Source of the DNA: Piper betle
Lineage: Eukaryota > Streptophyta > Magnoliopsida > Piperales > Piperaceae
DNA: 64,000 bases
Reading direction: 5' to 3'
Assembly (NCBI GenBank): GCA_033002965.1
Contig: JAURVB010014558.1
Coordinates: forward strand, 1 to 64,000
In this document: positions 34,205 to 44,044 of the stretch, piece by piece
Layout: every line of letters starts with the position of its first letter
How positions within the stretch are numbered: the first letter of the stretch is position 1
Translations under genes and position numbers: made by a program
Notes under the pieces: model-generated
What the model was told of the DNA's origin: nothing
Seen by the model: only the letters and a program-made list of their open reading frames with translations
Databases searched by the model: none

Positions 34205-34700
34205 ATTTATTGATTTTTTAATCCTTTATTATATGTAGCATGTATGGTAGGATTGGTAGACAAGCCAAGCTGAACCTTCGATAAAAATTGATTTTTTAAA
34301 AATCCTTTATAATATGTAGCTTTGATGGTAGGGTTTGTCAGGCGAGTTGGCTCAATTCGTCTTAGGCTCGAACATCCTATGAGCTGAGCTGAGCCGAGCT
34401 TGGCTTGTTCCCTACGAAGTTGGGCTCTGCTTGACTCATAGGCTTGATGAGCTAGCGCCAAGCTCTAGTTGAGCTCGAGCTGGCTCTAGTTCATTAATTT
34501 TTTTATTTTTGAAATTTTAGTAATTTTTTTAATTAATGCCATGGCCCAACAAGTCTAAAATAAAGAGAGAAGTCCCTATTTCACTTTTCCTTTTTTTAAA
34601 ACAATAAAAATCAGAGTTCAGCTCCCAAAAAGGAACAGCTAAAATTGTAGTTTCTAGCTTGGCTCGACTTGGCTCGAAAAATATATTGAGCTGAGCTGTC
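34205..34700. repeat. 80-bp tandem duplication and GAGCTGAGC-rich MITE-like block
   Basis: Units beginning AATTTATTGATTTTTTAA (34203) and AAATTGATTTTTTAAAAA (34284) both continue TCCTTTATWATATGTAGC and GGTAGGRTT, an imperfect duplication about 80 bp apart. From 34370 to 34480 and again near 34660 the sequence is rich in GAGCTGAGC / GCTCGAGC motifs, typical of plant MITE ends. Similar GCTCGA-rich sequence recurs at about 59590-59770. Confidence 0.4.
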
Positions 34701-34901
34701 TAAATAAATGTCGTGTATACCATCATTTCTTTTAACAAAGTGATGAATCCTTCAATTAAAAAGAGTCAAAACTGATACTTTGCTCCTTATTAGAATAATA
34801 ATAATTTTTTAAAATTTTATTTATTTGTAATTGTAAAACCCTTTTTATAAGTAGAATCGATTGACCCGATCATAAGTTTAAAACCATCACTTGCTTCATT
34901 A

Positions 34902-37114
34902 CAATTTTGATACTATGCTCTGCAATGTTTTCCAGCGCATAGACAGCGTATTGAAGGGAGCCGTTGGATCGAAATCCAATGGCTCCCCCATCCTTCTACG
35001 CCCCCAAGCAAATCAGGCCTCCCTTTCCTGCTTCTTCCCACCCGCCACCGTCGACCCGGCAACCGCCGCTGCCCCGCCGCCCCTTGCCGCCCCAGCCCCG
35101 TCCTTGCCGGGCCCTTGCCGCGCCCCCGGCTGCCCTTGCCACACTCTCCCCCGCCATTACCCCCCCCGCCCCAACCTCTGTTACCCCCCTCCCCCCACCG
35201 GATTCCGCCCCCCTCGCGGGCATCGCCATCCCCCGCGCCTCACCGTAGCACCCCCGCCAACACCCCCCCCCCTTGGGAATCGCCGTCCCCCATAGCCCCG
35301 GCCCCGCCCCGCCCGCCCTGTTCCACCCCCCCCACCGGCCGCCTTTGCCCCCTCCCCTATTTCCCCCTTCCCACCGCCCCCGCCCCCGCCCCATTGCCGC
35401 CTTCGGGTGCCCATCCGACCGTGCCGCCAAGGCCACACTTCACCCACCCCCCCCCCGCTCGCGGAGCTTCCCCGTCCTCCCTTGCCCTGCTTCCCGTCCT
35501 CCCGTCATACTATTGACTCAAGTCGAGATCGAATCAAGTTTTTATTAATAAATTGTTTTATTTTTTTAAAAAAAATATCTCGTACTATTGACTCGAGTCA
35601 AGAACGAATCAAAATTTTATTATGAAATTATTCTTTTTAAAAAAATTTATTTTATACTATTGACTCAAATCAAGATCGAGTCAAGATTTTATTACAAAAT
35701 TATTTTATTTTTTTAAAAAATTATTTCATATTATTGACTCGAGTTGAGATCGAGTCAAATTTTTATTATGAAATTATTATAAATTTTAAGAAATCTTAGG
35801 AAATTAATAAAATTTTATAAATTTTAAAAAAATAAAATAATTTTATAATAAAAATTTGATCCGGTCCTTAATAGAATTGAGTCAAGTTTTTATTACAAAA
35901 TTATTTTATATTTTTTTAAAATTTATTTCACAATATTAACTCGAGTCAGGATCGATCACATGCGAGAGCGAGTCAAGTTTTTATTTTATGGGTTTTGTAT
36001 TTTTTTAAAAAATTTAAAAATCAATTTTGTAATATTGACTCGAGGAGGAGCAAGTCAAGTTTTTATTTTATAATATTTTATTTTTTAAAATTATTTTTAA
36101 TATTTATTTTATAATATTGACTCGGGAGCGAGTCAAATTTTTATTACGAAATTGCCATCGCCCTCTCCTCCCGCCCGCCCTCGTTGTTTTTCGCGGCATC
36201 ATCGGCGGTGCTGCACATGACATCGGTGCGCGGTTGTGGTGAAACGGGCGGAGAGGGGGTCAGGGGGCGGCAAGAGGCGAGGCAGAGGGCCTGGGCCGGT
36301 GGAGGGCAGGGGCAGCGGGTGTGGGGGGACGGGGGGCAGGGTGTGGGTGGCGGCAGGGAGGCGGCCGGCAAGCGGCGGCATCGGCGGGGAGCGATTCAAC
36401 TTTTTATTTTATGTTATTTTATTTTAAAATTTTATTTCGTAAAATTGACTTGAGTAAGGAGCGAGTCAAGTTTTTATTTTATTATATTTTATTTTTAAAA
36501 TTTATTTCATAAATTTAACTCGAGTCGGGAATGAGTCAAATTTTTATTACGAAATTGCCATCACTCCTCCGTTCCCCGTGTGTTTTGTCGCGCCACCGCC
36601 GGCGGTGATGCAGGTGACGCCGGCGTGGAGGTGGCCAGGGCAGCAGACAGCGGGGAGGAGCTCGCTCGATGGGCGGGGCGGCGGCGGGGTGGGGTCGAAA
36701 CGGGCTGCCGGGGAGGGCGGCGGAAACAGGGCAGGGGCGAGCAGGGCTGTGGTGGGGGTGGGGCGAAACAGGCGACGGGGGGCGGGGAACTGGGCGGGGG
36801 TGGGGGAATACAGGGGAGGTGGGGGGAGGGCTGCGGGCAAGGGTTGGGCGGGGCAAGGCGGCGGAAGGGGAGGCGGCAGAGGGGGCAGGGCGAAACAGGG
36901 CAGGTGGGGGGAAGGCTAGGCGGGGCGCGGCGGCGGACGGGTGGGGAAACAGGGCCGTGGGGCAGGGCTGCAGGAGGAGGCGGACGGCCAGGGCCGGCTG
37001 GGGTGGGCGGCGTGAACAGGGGGAGGAGGAGAGGGTTAAAAAAATCCAGACCGTTGGATTTTCATCCAACTGCCCGGACTTGTTGGGGTCATGCAGTGCA
37101 CTGTAGTGCGACTC
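34902..37114. mobile_element. GC-rich element with inverted hairpin ends (MULE-like candidate)
   Basis: The block is flanked by a 10-bp direct repeat TGCTTCATTA (34892-34901 and 37115-37124). Close to each end is a matching hairpin in inverted orientation (left GTTGGATCGAAATCCAATGG, right on the reverse strand GTTGGATGAAAATCCAACGG). The outermost sequences also pair loosely (ACTATGCTCTGCAATG against ACTACAGTGCACTGCATG). The left arm (35000-35500) is C-rich and the right arm (36580-37040) G-rich on the plus strand. Between them lie AT-rich modules and another GC island. There are open frames in every phase, all low-complexity Pro/Arg/Gly; none is credible as a gene. Size, duplication length and long inverted ends suggest a Mutator-like non-autonomous element. 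Confidence 0.5.
35511..36560. repeat. Array of about ten ATTGACTCGAGT...GAGTCAA modules
   Basis: Modules start near 35511, 35585, 35658 and 35732 (period 73-74 bp), then at about 35867, 35935, 36032, 36114, 36440 and 36514 with irregular spacing. Each has an interrupted palindrome of the form TTGACTCGAGT-N-GAGTCAA followed by a TTTTTATTA tract. Two of them (36114 and 36514) continue identically into TACGAAATTGCCATC and then a GC island. The same module, inverted, occurs in family A LTRs (about 23860-23900 and 47770-47805). Confidence 0.7.
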
Positions 37115-37580
37115 TGCTTCATTATATTCAACTTAAATTTCAGTCAATTTCATCCATTCAAAATATCAAACCAATTAAATTTATTATAACCACTTCTAAT
37201 TTTTATATTATTATTATTGTTATTATTATCTATATTATTTTAAATTTTTATAAAAAACTCCTTATATACATTATATATTCAGGCTATTATTGTGTTTTTA
37301 ATTTTTTTCGGAGATAATTTTTTTACACACCCACGCTATTATAATTATTCTAAAATTTTAATCCATTTTATTATTTTTTCTTTGCTACAAGACCCTTATT
37401 TGCTTCTTTCAAAAAAAAAAAATGCCACGAAACCTTTCCCCTTGGCCTTCCCTCTCCTCCCTCTTTCCCTCACCTTTGGGGACAGTGCATGGTCTCCAAT
37501 GTCGACCGACCATCGCTGTTCCTCATGTGGGCATTCAGCGAAGCAGAAGCAGAATCCGCATCAGGACCTCTGGCTGATTC
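37115..37580 (+). other. Upstream region of the unknown conserved gene
   Basis: AT-rich DNA is followed at about 37430-37530 by a CT-rich block (CCCTCTCCTCCCTCTTTCCC) that looks like a transcription start region. A non-coding first exon ending at GGCAAAAAG before GTAGGATC (near 37616) is plausible but unproven. Confidence 0.35.
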
Positions 37581-37582
37581 AG

Positions 37583-38429
37583 CTTCCTTCGTTTGGTTGA
37601 ATTTTGTGGCAAAAAGGTAGGATCTTTGTCTGTGTTTGGCATGGTGTTGGTATTGTTTTGTTTAAAGTGTAGTAGCAATATGAAATGTACCAAGATGAGG
37701 GTTTGAGTCATGGTATTCATTTGATTGGTCAAGGTACGGTCTTTGTCTGTGTTTAGCATGGAGCCAGTGTGGTCTTGTTTTTGGGTGAGGTAGATGGAAG
37801 CATATGATGTGCCTAGAGCTTGGAACCAGTGTTGCTTAATTTTAGATGAAAATAGAAGTAGATGATTTACCAAGAGCTATGATTTATTCAAGTTCTTTCA
37901 TTTGGTTGGTAAAGAAGAAGGAAAAAAATCAATGTTTGTGGACGAGCTTGGAACCAATGTTGTTTAATTTTAGGCGGAATTGAAGCAGATAACTTACCAA
38001 GAGCTCTGATTTATTCCAGTTCTTTGATATGGTTGGTAAAAAGAAAAAAATCTTTATGTGTATAGCCTGGATGCAATTTTGTTTTGTTTTTGCTCTAGTA
38101 GAAGTGTAGGATGTACTGTAGCATCTGATTGATCTGTTTGGATTTGGTTGCTAAAGCTGGGATCTTTGTGTTTGTTTGACATGGAGCCAATGATGTTCTG
38201 CGTGGGTGGGCTTTGATGGGGTAGAAGTTGAAAATATGCAAAGTGGTTTGATTTGCTCAGGTGATTTTTTTGGCTGGATATGGTAGGGAAGACGGGATCC
38301 TCGCTTGTGGATATTTGGTGAAACAGACAGAGTTATAGGTATTATCAGCAGCGTTTGATCAGTTTAGGTACTTTCATTTGGTCGGATTTGGTGGGCTAGG
38401 AAGGATTTTACGCTTGTGTGGTTGTGTGG
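37583..38429 (+). repeat. Seven degenerate repeats in the gene leader
   Basis: Units of about 105-180 bp begin near 37583, 37715, 37893, 38021, 38138, 38262 and 38369. Each opens with TTTCATTTGGTTGGTAAA-like sequence, passes through ATCTTTGTGTTTG and AGCATGGAGCCAATGTTG-like sequence, and most close with GATTTATTCAG or a similar pyrimidine-AG. They lie between the presumed first exon and the coding start, so they are probably leader-intron or leader sequence that grew by tandem duplication. Confidence 0.6.
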
Positions 38430-39766
38430 ATGATGCTTACAAAGGAGAGACAAATGGGTTCTGAATCAAGTAGTTCATCTCCATCTGGGAAGAGAGGGAG
38501 GGATCCAGAGGAAGAAATTTATTTTGATAATCTGCACTCGAGCAAGCGTTATCTCAGTGAGGTTTGTTTTCCCTCCTATCTTTGTCTTTATGGTTCCTGA
38601 ATTAGTGCTCCTTTAACTTGATTGAATGGTCATCATGAATGTGTTCTAGCACTGTTTGGCATTTCGTTTTCTGCTTTTCTTTTTGTCTGGTTCTTTACTT
38701 TTCATAAATCTGTTAATATTGCTTTTGGCTCCAATCTTCACTTTTCTTTTAACATGATTGGACTATTATTTACTCTTGTATTTGATTTTGTAGATAATGG
38801 CATCTAGTTTGAATGGTCTAACAGTAGGGGACAACATAACTGAAAATTTGATGGAATCCCCACTGCGATCTGATGGTGTTTATTTTGCAAGGTATGATTT
38901 TCAGGAGTAACTGCAATGTTTTTCTAATTCTGTATTAATTGCTGTCAAGCATGCTTTTGTAATTGTAAGAATGCATTAATGCAATTGGCCTTCATTATTG
39001 TCTTGTTGGGGAAATTTTGTTAATAAGATCAATTCTAAATGCTGAAAAATGAATAGACCAAGCACAAATAGAAGAACTTGTTCATTTGAGTTAGGCTTTG
39101 AGAAAACTGGCCGTAGGGAATTGTTGGTTAGGGTGATAGTATTTAGTTTGAATAATTTCCTTATTTTTTATTCACGTCATGGATAATTGCTGATTTTATT
39201 TTCCTCCATTTCGAGTGCACACATAATGTAGCTGCTCTGGGTTACATATATAGGCGTCTAATTTTGTCTACCTTTTTTTGTATTTCAGGGACGAGGTCAC
39301 TTCACCTTACTCACCAATGTCTGAAGATTCCGACGAGCCTCGATTCAGTGATACGCTTCAAGTGTGTACTAGCCATAATGATAGTGTCATGAGTCCTGTC
39401 TCCCCTTGTCGGCATCAGAGATATTGCACAGGATTTTCTTCAACAATACCCACCACTTCATATCCATCAGTTGCATGCTCACTTGCTTCTGTCAATTGTC
39501 CTCAGCCTCGTCAGCGCAGTACAGATTCAGAAGGTCGTTTCCCATCATCTCCAAGCGATATATGCCATACAGGGGACCTCAGGCGAGCTGCTCTTTTGCG
39601 TTCTGTACAGATGAGAGTCCAACCACAGAGTCCACCTGCTGATATACTATGTGGTGGTGGCCATGAACATGACCATGAATCCATTCCCGAACCTGTACAG
39701 AATGTCGATCACCTCGAGGAAGAAAAAATTCGGAAAGAAAGTATCAGAGAGGATCGAAATTATTAG
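38430..39766 (+). CDS. Conserved plant protein of unknown function, Ser/Pro-rich
   Basis: Coding exons are 38430-38561, 38794-38891 and 39289-39766 with GT-AG introns and consistent phase, giving about 235 aa; starting at the ATG at 38454 would remove eight residues. The first exon is Ser-rich and ends HSSKRYLSE. The second starts IMASSLNGLTVGD and contains LMESPLRSDGVY. The third carries SPYSPMSEDSDEPRF, a Ser/Pro-rich middle, and EGRFPSSPSDICHTGDLRRA followed by ALLRSVQMRVQP. These blocks recur in an uncharacterised plant family, as far as I recall. No catalytic domain, signal peptide or membrane segment is seen; the protein looks mainly disordered and rich in SP phosphorylation-type sites. 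The charged tail (HEHDHESIPEP) seems lineage-specific. A nuclear or regulatory role would be a guess. Confidence 0.85.
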
Positions 39767-40679
39767 ATGAGAGACCCAGGGAGAAAATGTCTGACTCCTA
39801 ATATTCCCAAGAAATGGTATGATGTCCTCTTGTATTTATGGAGAGAAACGGTGCTTCCAGGAGGTTAGTTATTCCAGGAGGGTTAGTTATTAACGAAGAG
39901 AAGTGACACAATTTAGTACTGTGGATATCAATTTAACTTGAGACAGCTTTCTAGCCGGTAATGCAACTTTCTTGTCTAGCTGCCACTCTACGTGTATTAT
40001 CATGACTATCTTCCTGTGGTTGACAAGCACTTTAATGGGAAAAGCTGCTCTGTAGCATTTGGTGGGTGAGGAGAAAAGGAGATACTCCCTTTGTTTACCG
40101 GCTTATCAATGTACAGTTGTTGTATCCCCTTCTTGCTGTTGACTATGTAAGTGGTTCAATTAGTTCAAATGTGCATCTTCAACCTATCCAATTCAGTGCG
40201 TTGCAGTCTTTCAAATTCAAAGAGACATGTTCAATGCATTAAGTGGCATCTTAGAATAGCTGCAAGAACTAGTTTGCAAGTGAGATTACTTTTATTTGTG
40301 TTGCATCCATGAAAAGTGAGACCTTTGAATGGTTAAAGAAGAGTTATAGACATACTCCAAATTGATCTTTTGAAGGTACTATCCGAAATCTGCCTACTAT
40401 GCTTTCCGTTTAGCTTCTAGCGTATCCGGTGATCGTAGCTTTAAATAGAGATGCCTCTGAATAATGGTTTCTAAGGTTTTATTTTAGCAAACTTCATTGC
40501 AATTCATCGGCATCTCGGTGTTGTCCTAGCAGGCGCAGGTTGGCTTTACGATGATGATGCGTAACAATCTAGCTCTTTTTCCCAAAGCAATGATCAATCG
40601 TGGATCTGATTTATATCTAATCTAACTTTTGGTACATATTAGCAGTTGCTACAGATGCGGAAATTTGTAACACAGGTAC
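39767..40679 (+). other. 3' region of the unknown gene and spacer
   Basis: The first few hundred bases are probable 3' untranslated sequence. No further coding signal is seen before the retroelement region that starts near 40680. Confidence 0.35.
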
Positions 40680-43421
40680 GTTGAACCAAATAATAAAAGT
40701 GATAAGAAAGTATTGACCCACGAGTAATTACTAGTAAAAGTTCTCAAGTAACAAAATTATTTTAATTAATTGTATTTAAATGGAAATGAATTGAAAAAGT
40801 AATTAAATTATGAATTATGACTGAACTAATTTAATATGTAATATTTAAGTTAAATATTAACAAAATAATGATAAACCTATGAATGTCAATTTTACCTAGT
40901 GCTTTATATAATTAAAATTATAACTTGTACCTATAAGTTGTATATTTGGATCATCAACAATGGGAATTAGTTACTCATGACAATTTCTTGATTAACTATA
41001 AATTTATCATTTGCACCCAATTTTTATATTTCTATGAAATTGTGTATGTGAAATGTTACCTTAATTTCTGTTCACATACCCAAGACATATAACTATATCT
41101 TTATCTTATATATAAATCACCATAAACAGATAAACAAAGGCTAATCTATTCAATAAAAATTTAATCTTCTTATCTCTAGACAAGTTCAAATCTCTAGATC
41201 TAATAATAGATGATGAGTCCAATACTAGCATTAAAAACATAATAAAATAGATGATCCAAAAACATACTCACATAGATAAAAATTAATAACATTTATTAAT
41301 CCATGCACTAGGCATCATTGAAAATCCTAGAAAAAAATTTAGTTCATAAAATATTCGACTAAACTCAAGAAATTCATATATGATATGAAAGACATCATTT
41401 AATTACAAAGAAAAGTACATCAAAATATAAAAAATCTTTTTGAGAAAGTGTCTTCTTTTTCCAATCCAACTTATTTGTAGTTCTTTCTCGTCTTTCGTGT
41501 CGTCACCTAGCCATCCAGAGTTTTTCCAACCTCTTTTAAAATAAATGATCCACCCAATATTACTAGCGGGGCCTACCATAATTTCAAGAAATATCGAAAA
41601 GTTGTTTTCCTCTCACTTGTGCTCGAGCGCCCTAAATCCAGGCACTCAAGTGTTTGGATCTTAGCCATAACTTCTTCTTAGCAGCAGGGCTAGCACCCTA
41701 GCACTAGGGTTCGGCCACAACACCAAATTATGTTTTTTAGGCCCAAGTTCGTCTCGAATTTATTCCAAATCATTATCTAACTCTTACACGCTAAAACAAC
41801 ATTAATTAGTACTTTTTATAACAAAATCACAATGATTTTTTGCTTTATTAATAAGTACCTAATAAACTCCTAAGCTATTAAAACTAAAGTAAAAATGACT
41901 CGAAACATAACAAAAACTCAATATAAAATGCAAAGAATAATAACTTTTTACAGAGTTATCACTCTCAAACTTGAATATTTAGTAGTCTCGACTCACTCCT
42001 CCAATCAACACAACCCATCGACAAATCAATTTATAACTTCTCATTAGTGCATGAATATTATTCCTTGAAATCAAATAATACATTCCAAAATTCATAAGAT
42101 ATCCAATTACAAAATAAAGGTGCAAGTATATTTCCCACTTTGAAAAGAAATAAAACTCCCAAACGTATCTCTCAAATCAGTTTAAAATCAGCTTAATACT
42201 ATCGTCCAATACAATTAAATAAAATTATCCATAAATTTAAGTATCAATTTTCTTACCACTAATATAAGTAAGTACCTTGTCAATTAAGATCAATAAGACT
42301 CTATAGGTTGTAATAAGGCTAGGCTAAAGGCTAAACATTGATATTAAGATCGAAAACAATAAACCTTAGCTCAAGACTCTTTCCAAGCTTGAAATAAATT
42401 AATCCAAATCCTCGTCACCAACAATTTCATCCACTCATTCACATTCTGTTTCCAAAAACACACATAATTGAAAGAATAACCACGACACCATTTTTTTTTT
42501 TCACAACTTCTCTTTCATATTCTTTTCACTGACTTGTACACTTTCAACACTTCATAAATTGTTTTTCTTCTTTTTTTCTTATTCAAATGAATTCCATACC
42601 CAAAAATATATCTCCCATCTAGTAATTAATTCATTCCAACCTTAGAAAAAGTCAATCACTAAGGTTAGGATAATTAACAAACAAAGAAAAATAAAATGAA
42701 ATAAAGGCCAAGTCTATTAATATCATAGGAAAACAGGTAGAACTGGTTAACTTGAAGGCTCAAAATTGGCTGAAACAAGGATAAATTAAGGATGGCTTAA
42801 AAGGATTTGGTTAACAAACTCACCTACATCACTTCTATCATGACAAGTCACCTATGATTTTGCCTCAAGAAAATCTTTACTAGAATTCTAGATTACTTTC
42901 TTCAATTGTATTAATAATAATATAAACATCATCTAAGCATCATCAAAATCAAAGTTGGGAGTTATATAAAAAATTTATAGGGAAAAACATTCACAACTCA
43001 ACTCACATGATAGACATGCATAGAATCTCTTAATATTATATCATCAAACAAAGAAAAATTATGAGCACTTTTATTATCAAACAAATTAATAAGTTGGATG
43101 AGTCATATAAAATAAAGAAGAACACTAATAAAAGAAACCTAAAAAAAATGCTACTAACAAGATAGATAAAACAACTCCTAATTTAGTCTAGCACAAAGTA
43201 AACCCCTCCAAACTTAAACAACGCATTGTCCTAATGCTAAAAAAAAGACTCAAAATAATAAAGCAAAGGAACTTCCATGTTAAAACAACATAATTGGAGG
43301 GGATAAAATGCATGCTGAACTAGGCAACTTGGGTTATGTACCCCAACTAGATGAAGAGCTGCCTCTAGAAGAAGGCATAACAAAATGATTTGGAGCTTTG
43401 CCGAAAGTAGACGAAGAAGTG
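40680..43421 (-). mobile_element. Internal retroelement sequence, decayed
   Basis: AT-rich DNA without intact frames. On the minus strand near 43195-43240 it reads GGACAATGCGTTGTTTAAGT followed by TTGGAGGGGTTTAC, a stretch commonly found downstream of gag-like ORFs in plant LTR elements. It adjoins the gag-like ORF at 43422-44044 and probably belongs to the same element. The left limit is arbitrary. Confidence 0.35.
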
Positions 43422-44044
43422 CTAATATCTGTCCCAAACTAGGCTTGCACATGCGGCAACCATCCACCTAGAAGACCACCCTCCATTTCTTCCTCCTCCA
43501 TAGGAATAGGGTTGACCTGGATAGGAGAAGTTAGAACATGAAAGAAATCCAGACGAAGTTCTGAATAAACTGGGATCCCTCCTGTGGAATACCCTGAAGT
43601 AGTGAGAGCAGGGACATTTGAGACGACATTTGAAGTTGGCATTCATATTGATAGTTCATAAACTCAGCATGACGCTCTTGCTCTCTCTAAATGGCATCCA
43701 AGTGGTCCTCCATAGTGATATGAACACCTTGACAAACTGGTGGATGTTTTCACAATCTTGGCGCAAATGAGGTGGCCGATATCAATGCTTATGCCAGTCA
43801 TAATAGCATATACCAGCTTGGCCCGCTCTAGAGTAACAAGGCTAGTGTGTTTCCCGAGGTCAAATTTGGTAACCACGATGCTATACCAAGCCTTGGCTTC
43901 AGAAGTGAAACAACTAACTTTGAACGGCTTATAATTGTTAGTTTGGGTGATCTCCCATGGAACATCACCATAACATATATTGTTTGTCAACTCATTCATA
44001 TCTATATCATCTTTGTCATAGTAGGGTGTCCATTGATCTTTCAA
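43422..44044 (-). pseudogene. Retroelement gag-like ORF (Transposase_32-like), broken
   Basis: The minus-strand frame 44044-43664 contains EAKAWYSIVVTKFDLGKHTS, LVTLERAKLVYAIMTGISID and IGHLICAKIVK, matching the family pattern in which a W-x-x-F segment precedes VT-ER-x-LLYAI-TG-x-INVG. After a stop it continues in frames at 43642-43439 (SNVVSNVPALTTSGYSTGG). The copy is interrupted and cut at its upstream end by the LTR fragment at 44041. The function in the element is probably structural; the family is poorly characterised. Confidence 0.6.

Noticed and set aside
34891..35516. Pro-rich frames of 88-146 codons in several phases
   Set aside because: All six phases stay open because of C/G-rich low complexity; no start context, no conserved motif, and the block lies inside the GC-rich element.
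36580..37317. 245-codon Gly/Arg-rich plus-strand frame
   Set aside because: Same reason: low-complexity G-rich DNA, with the tail running into AT-rich non-coding sequence.
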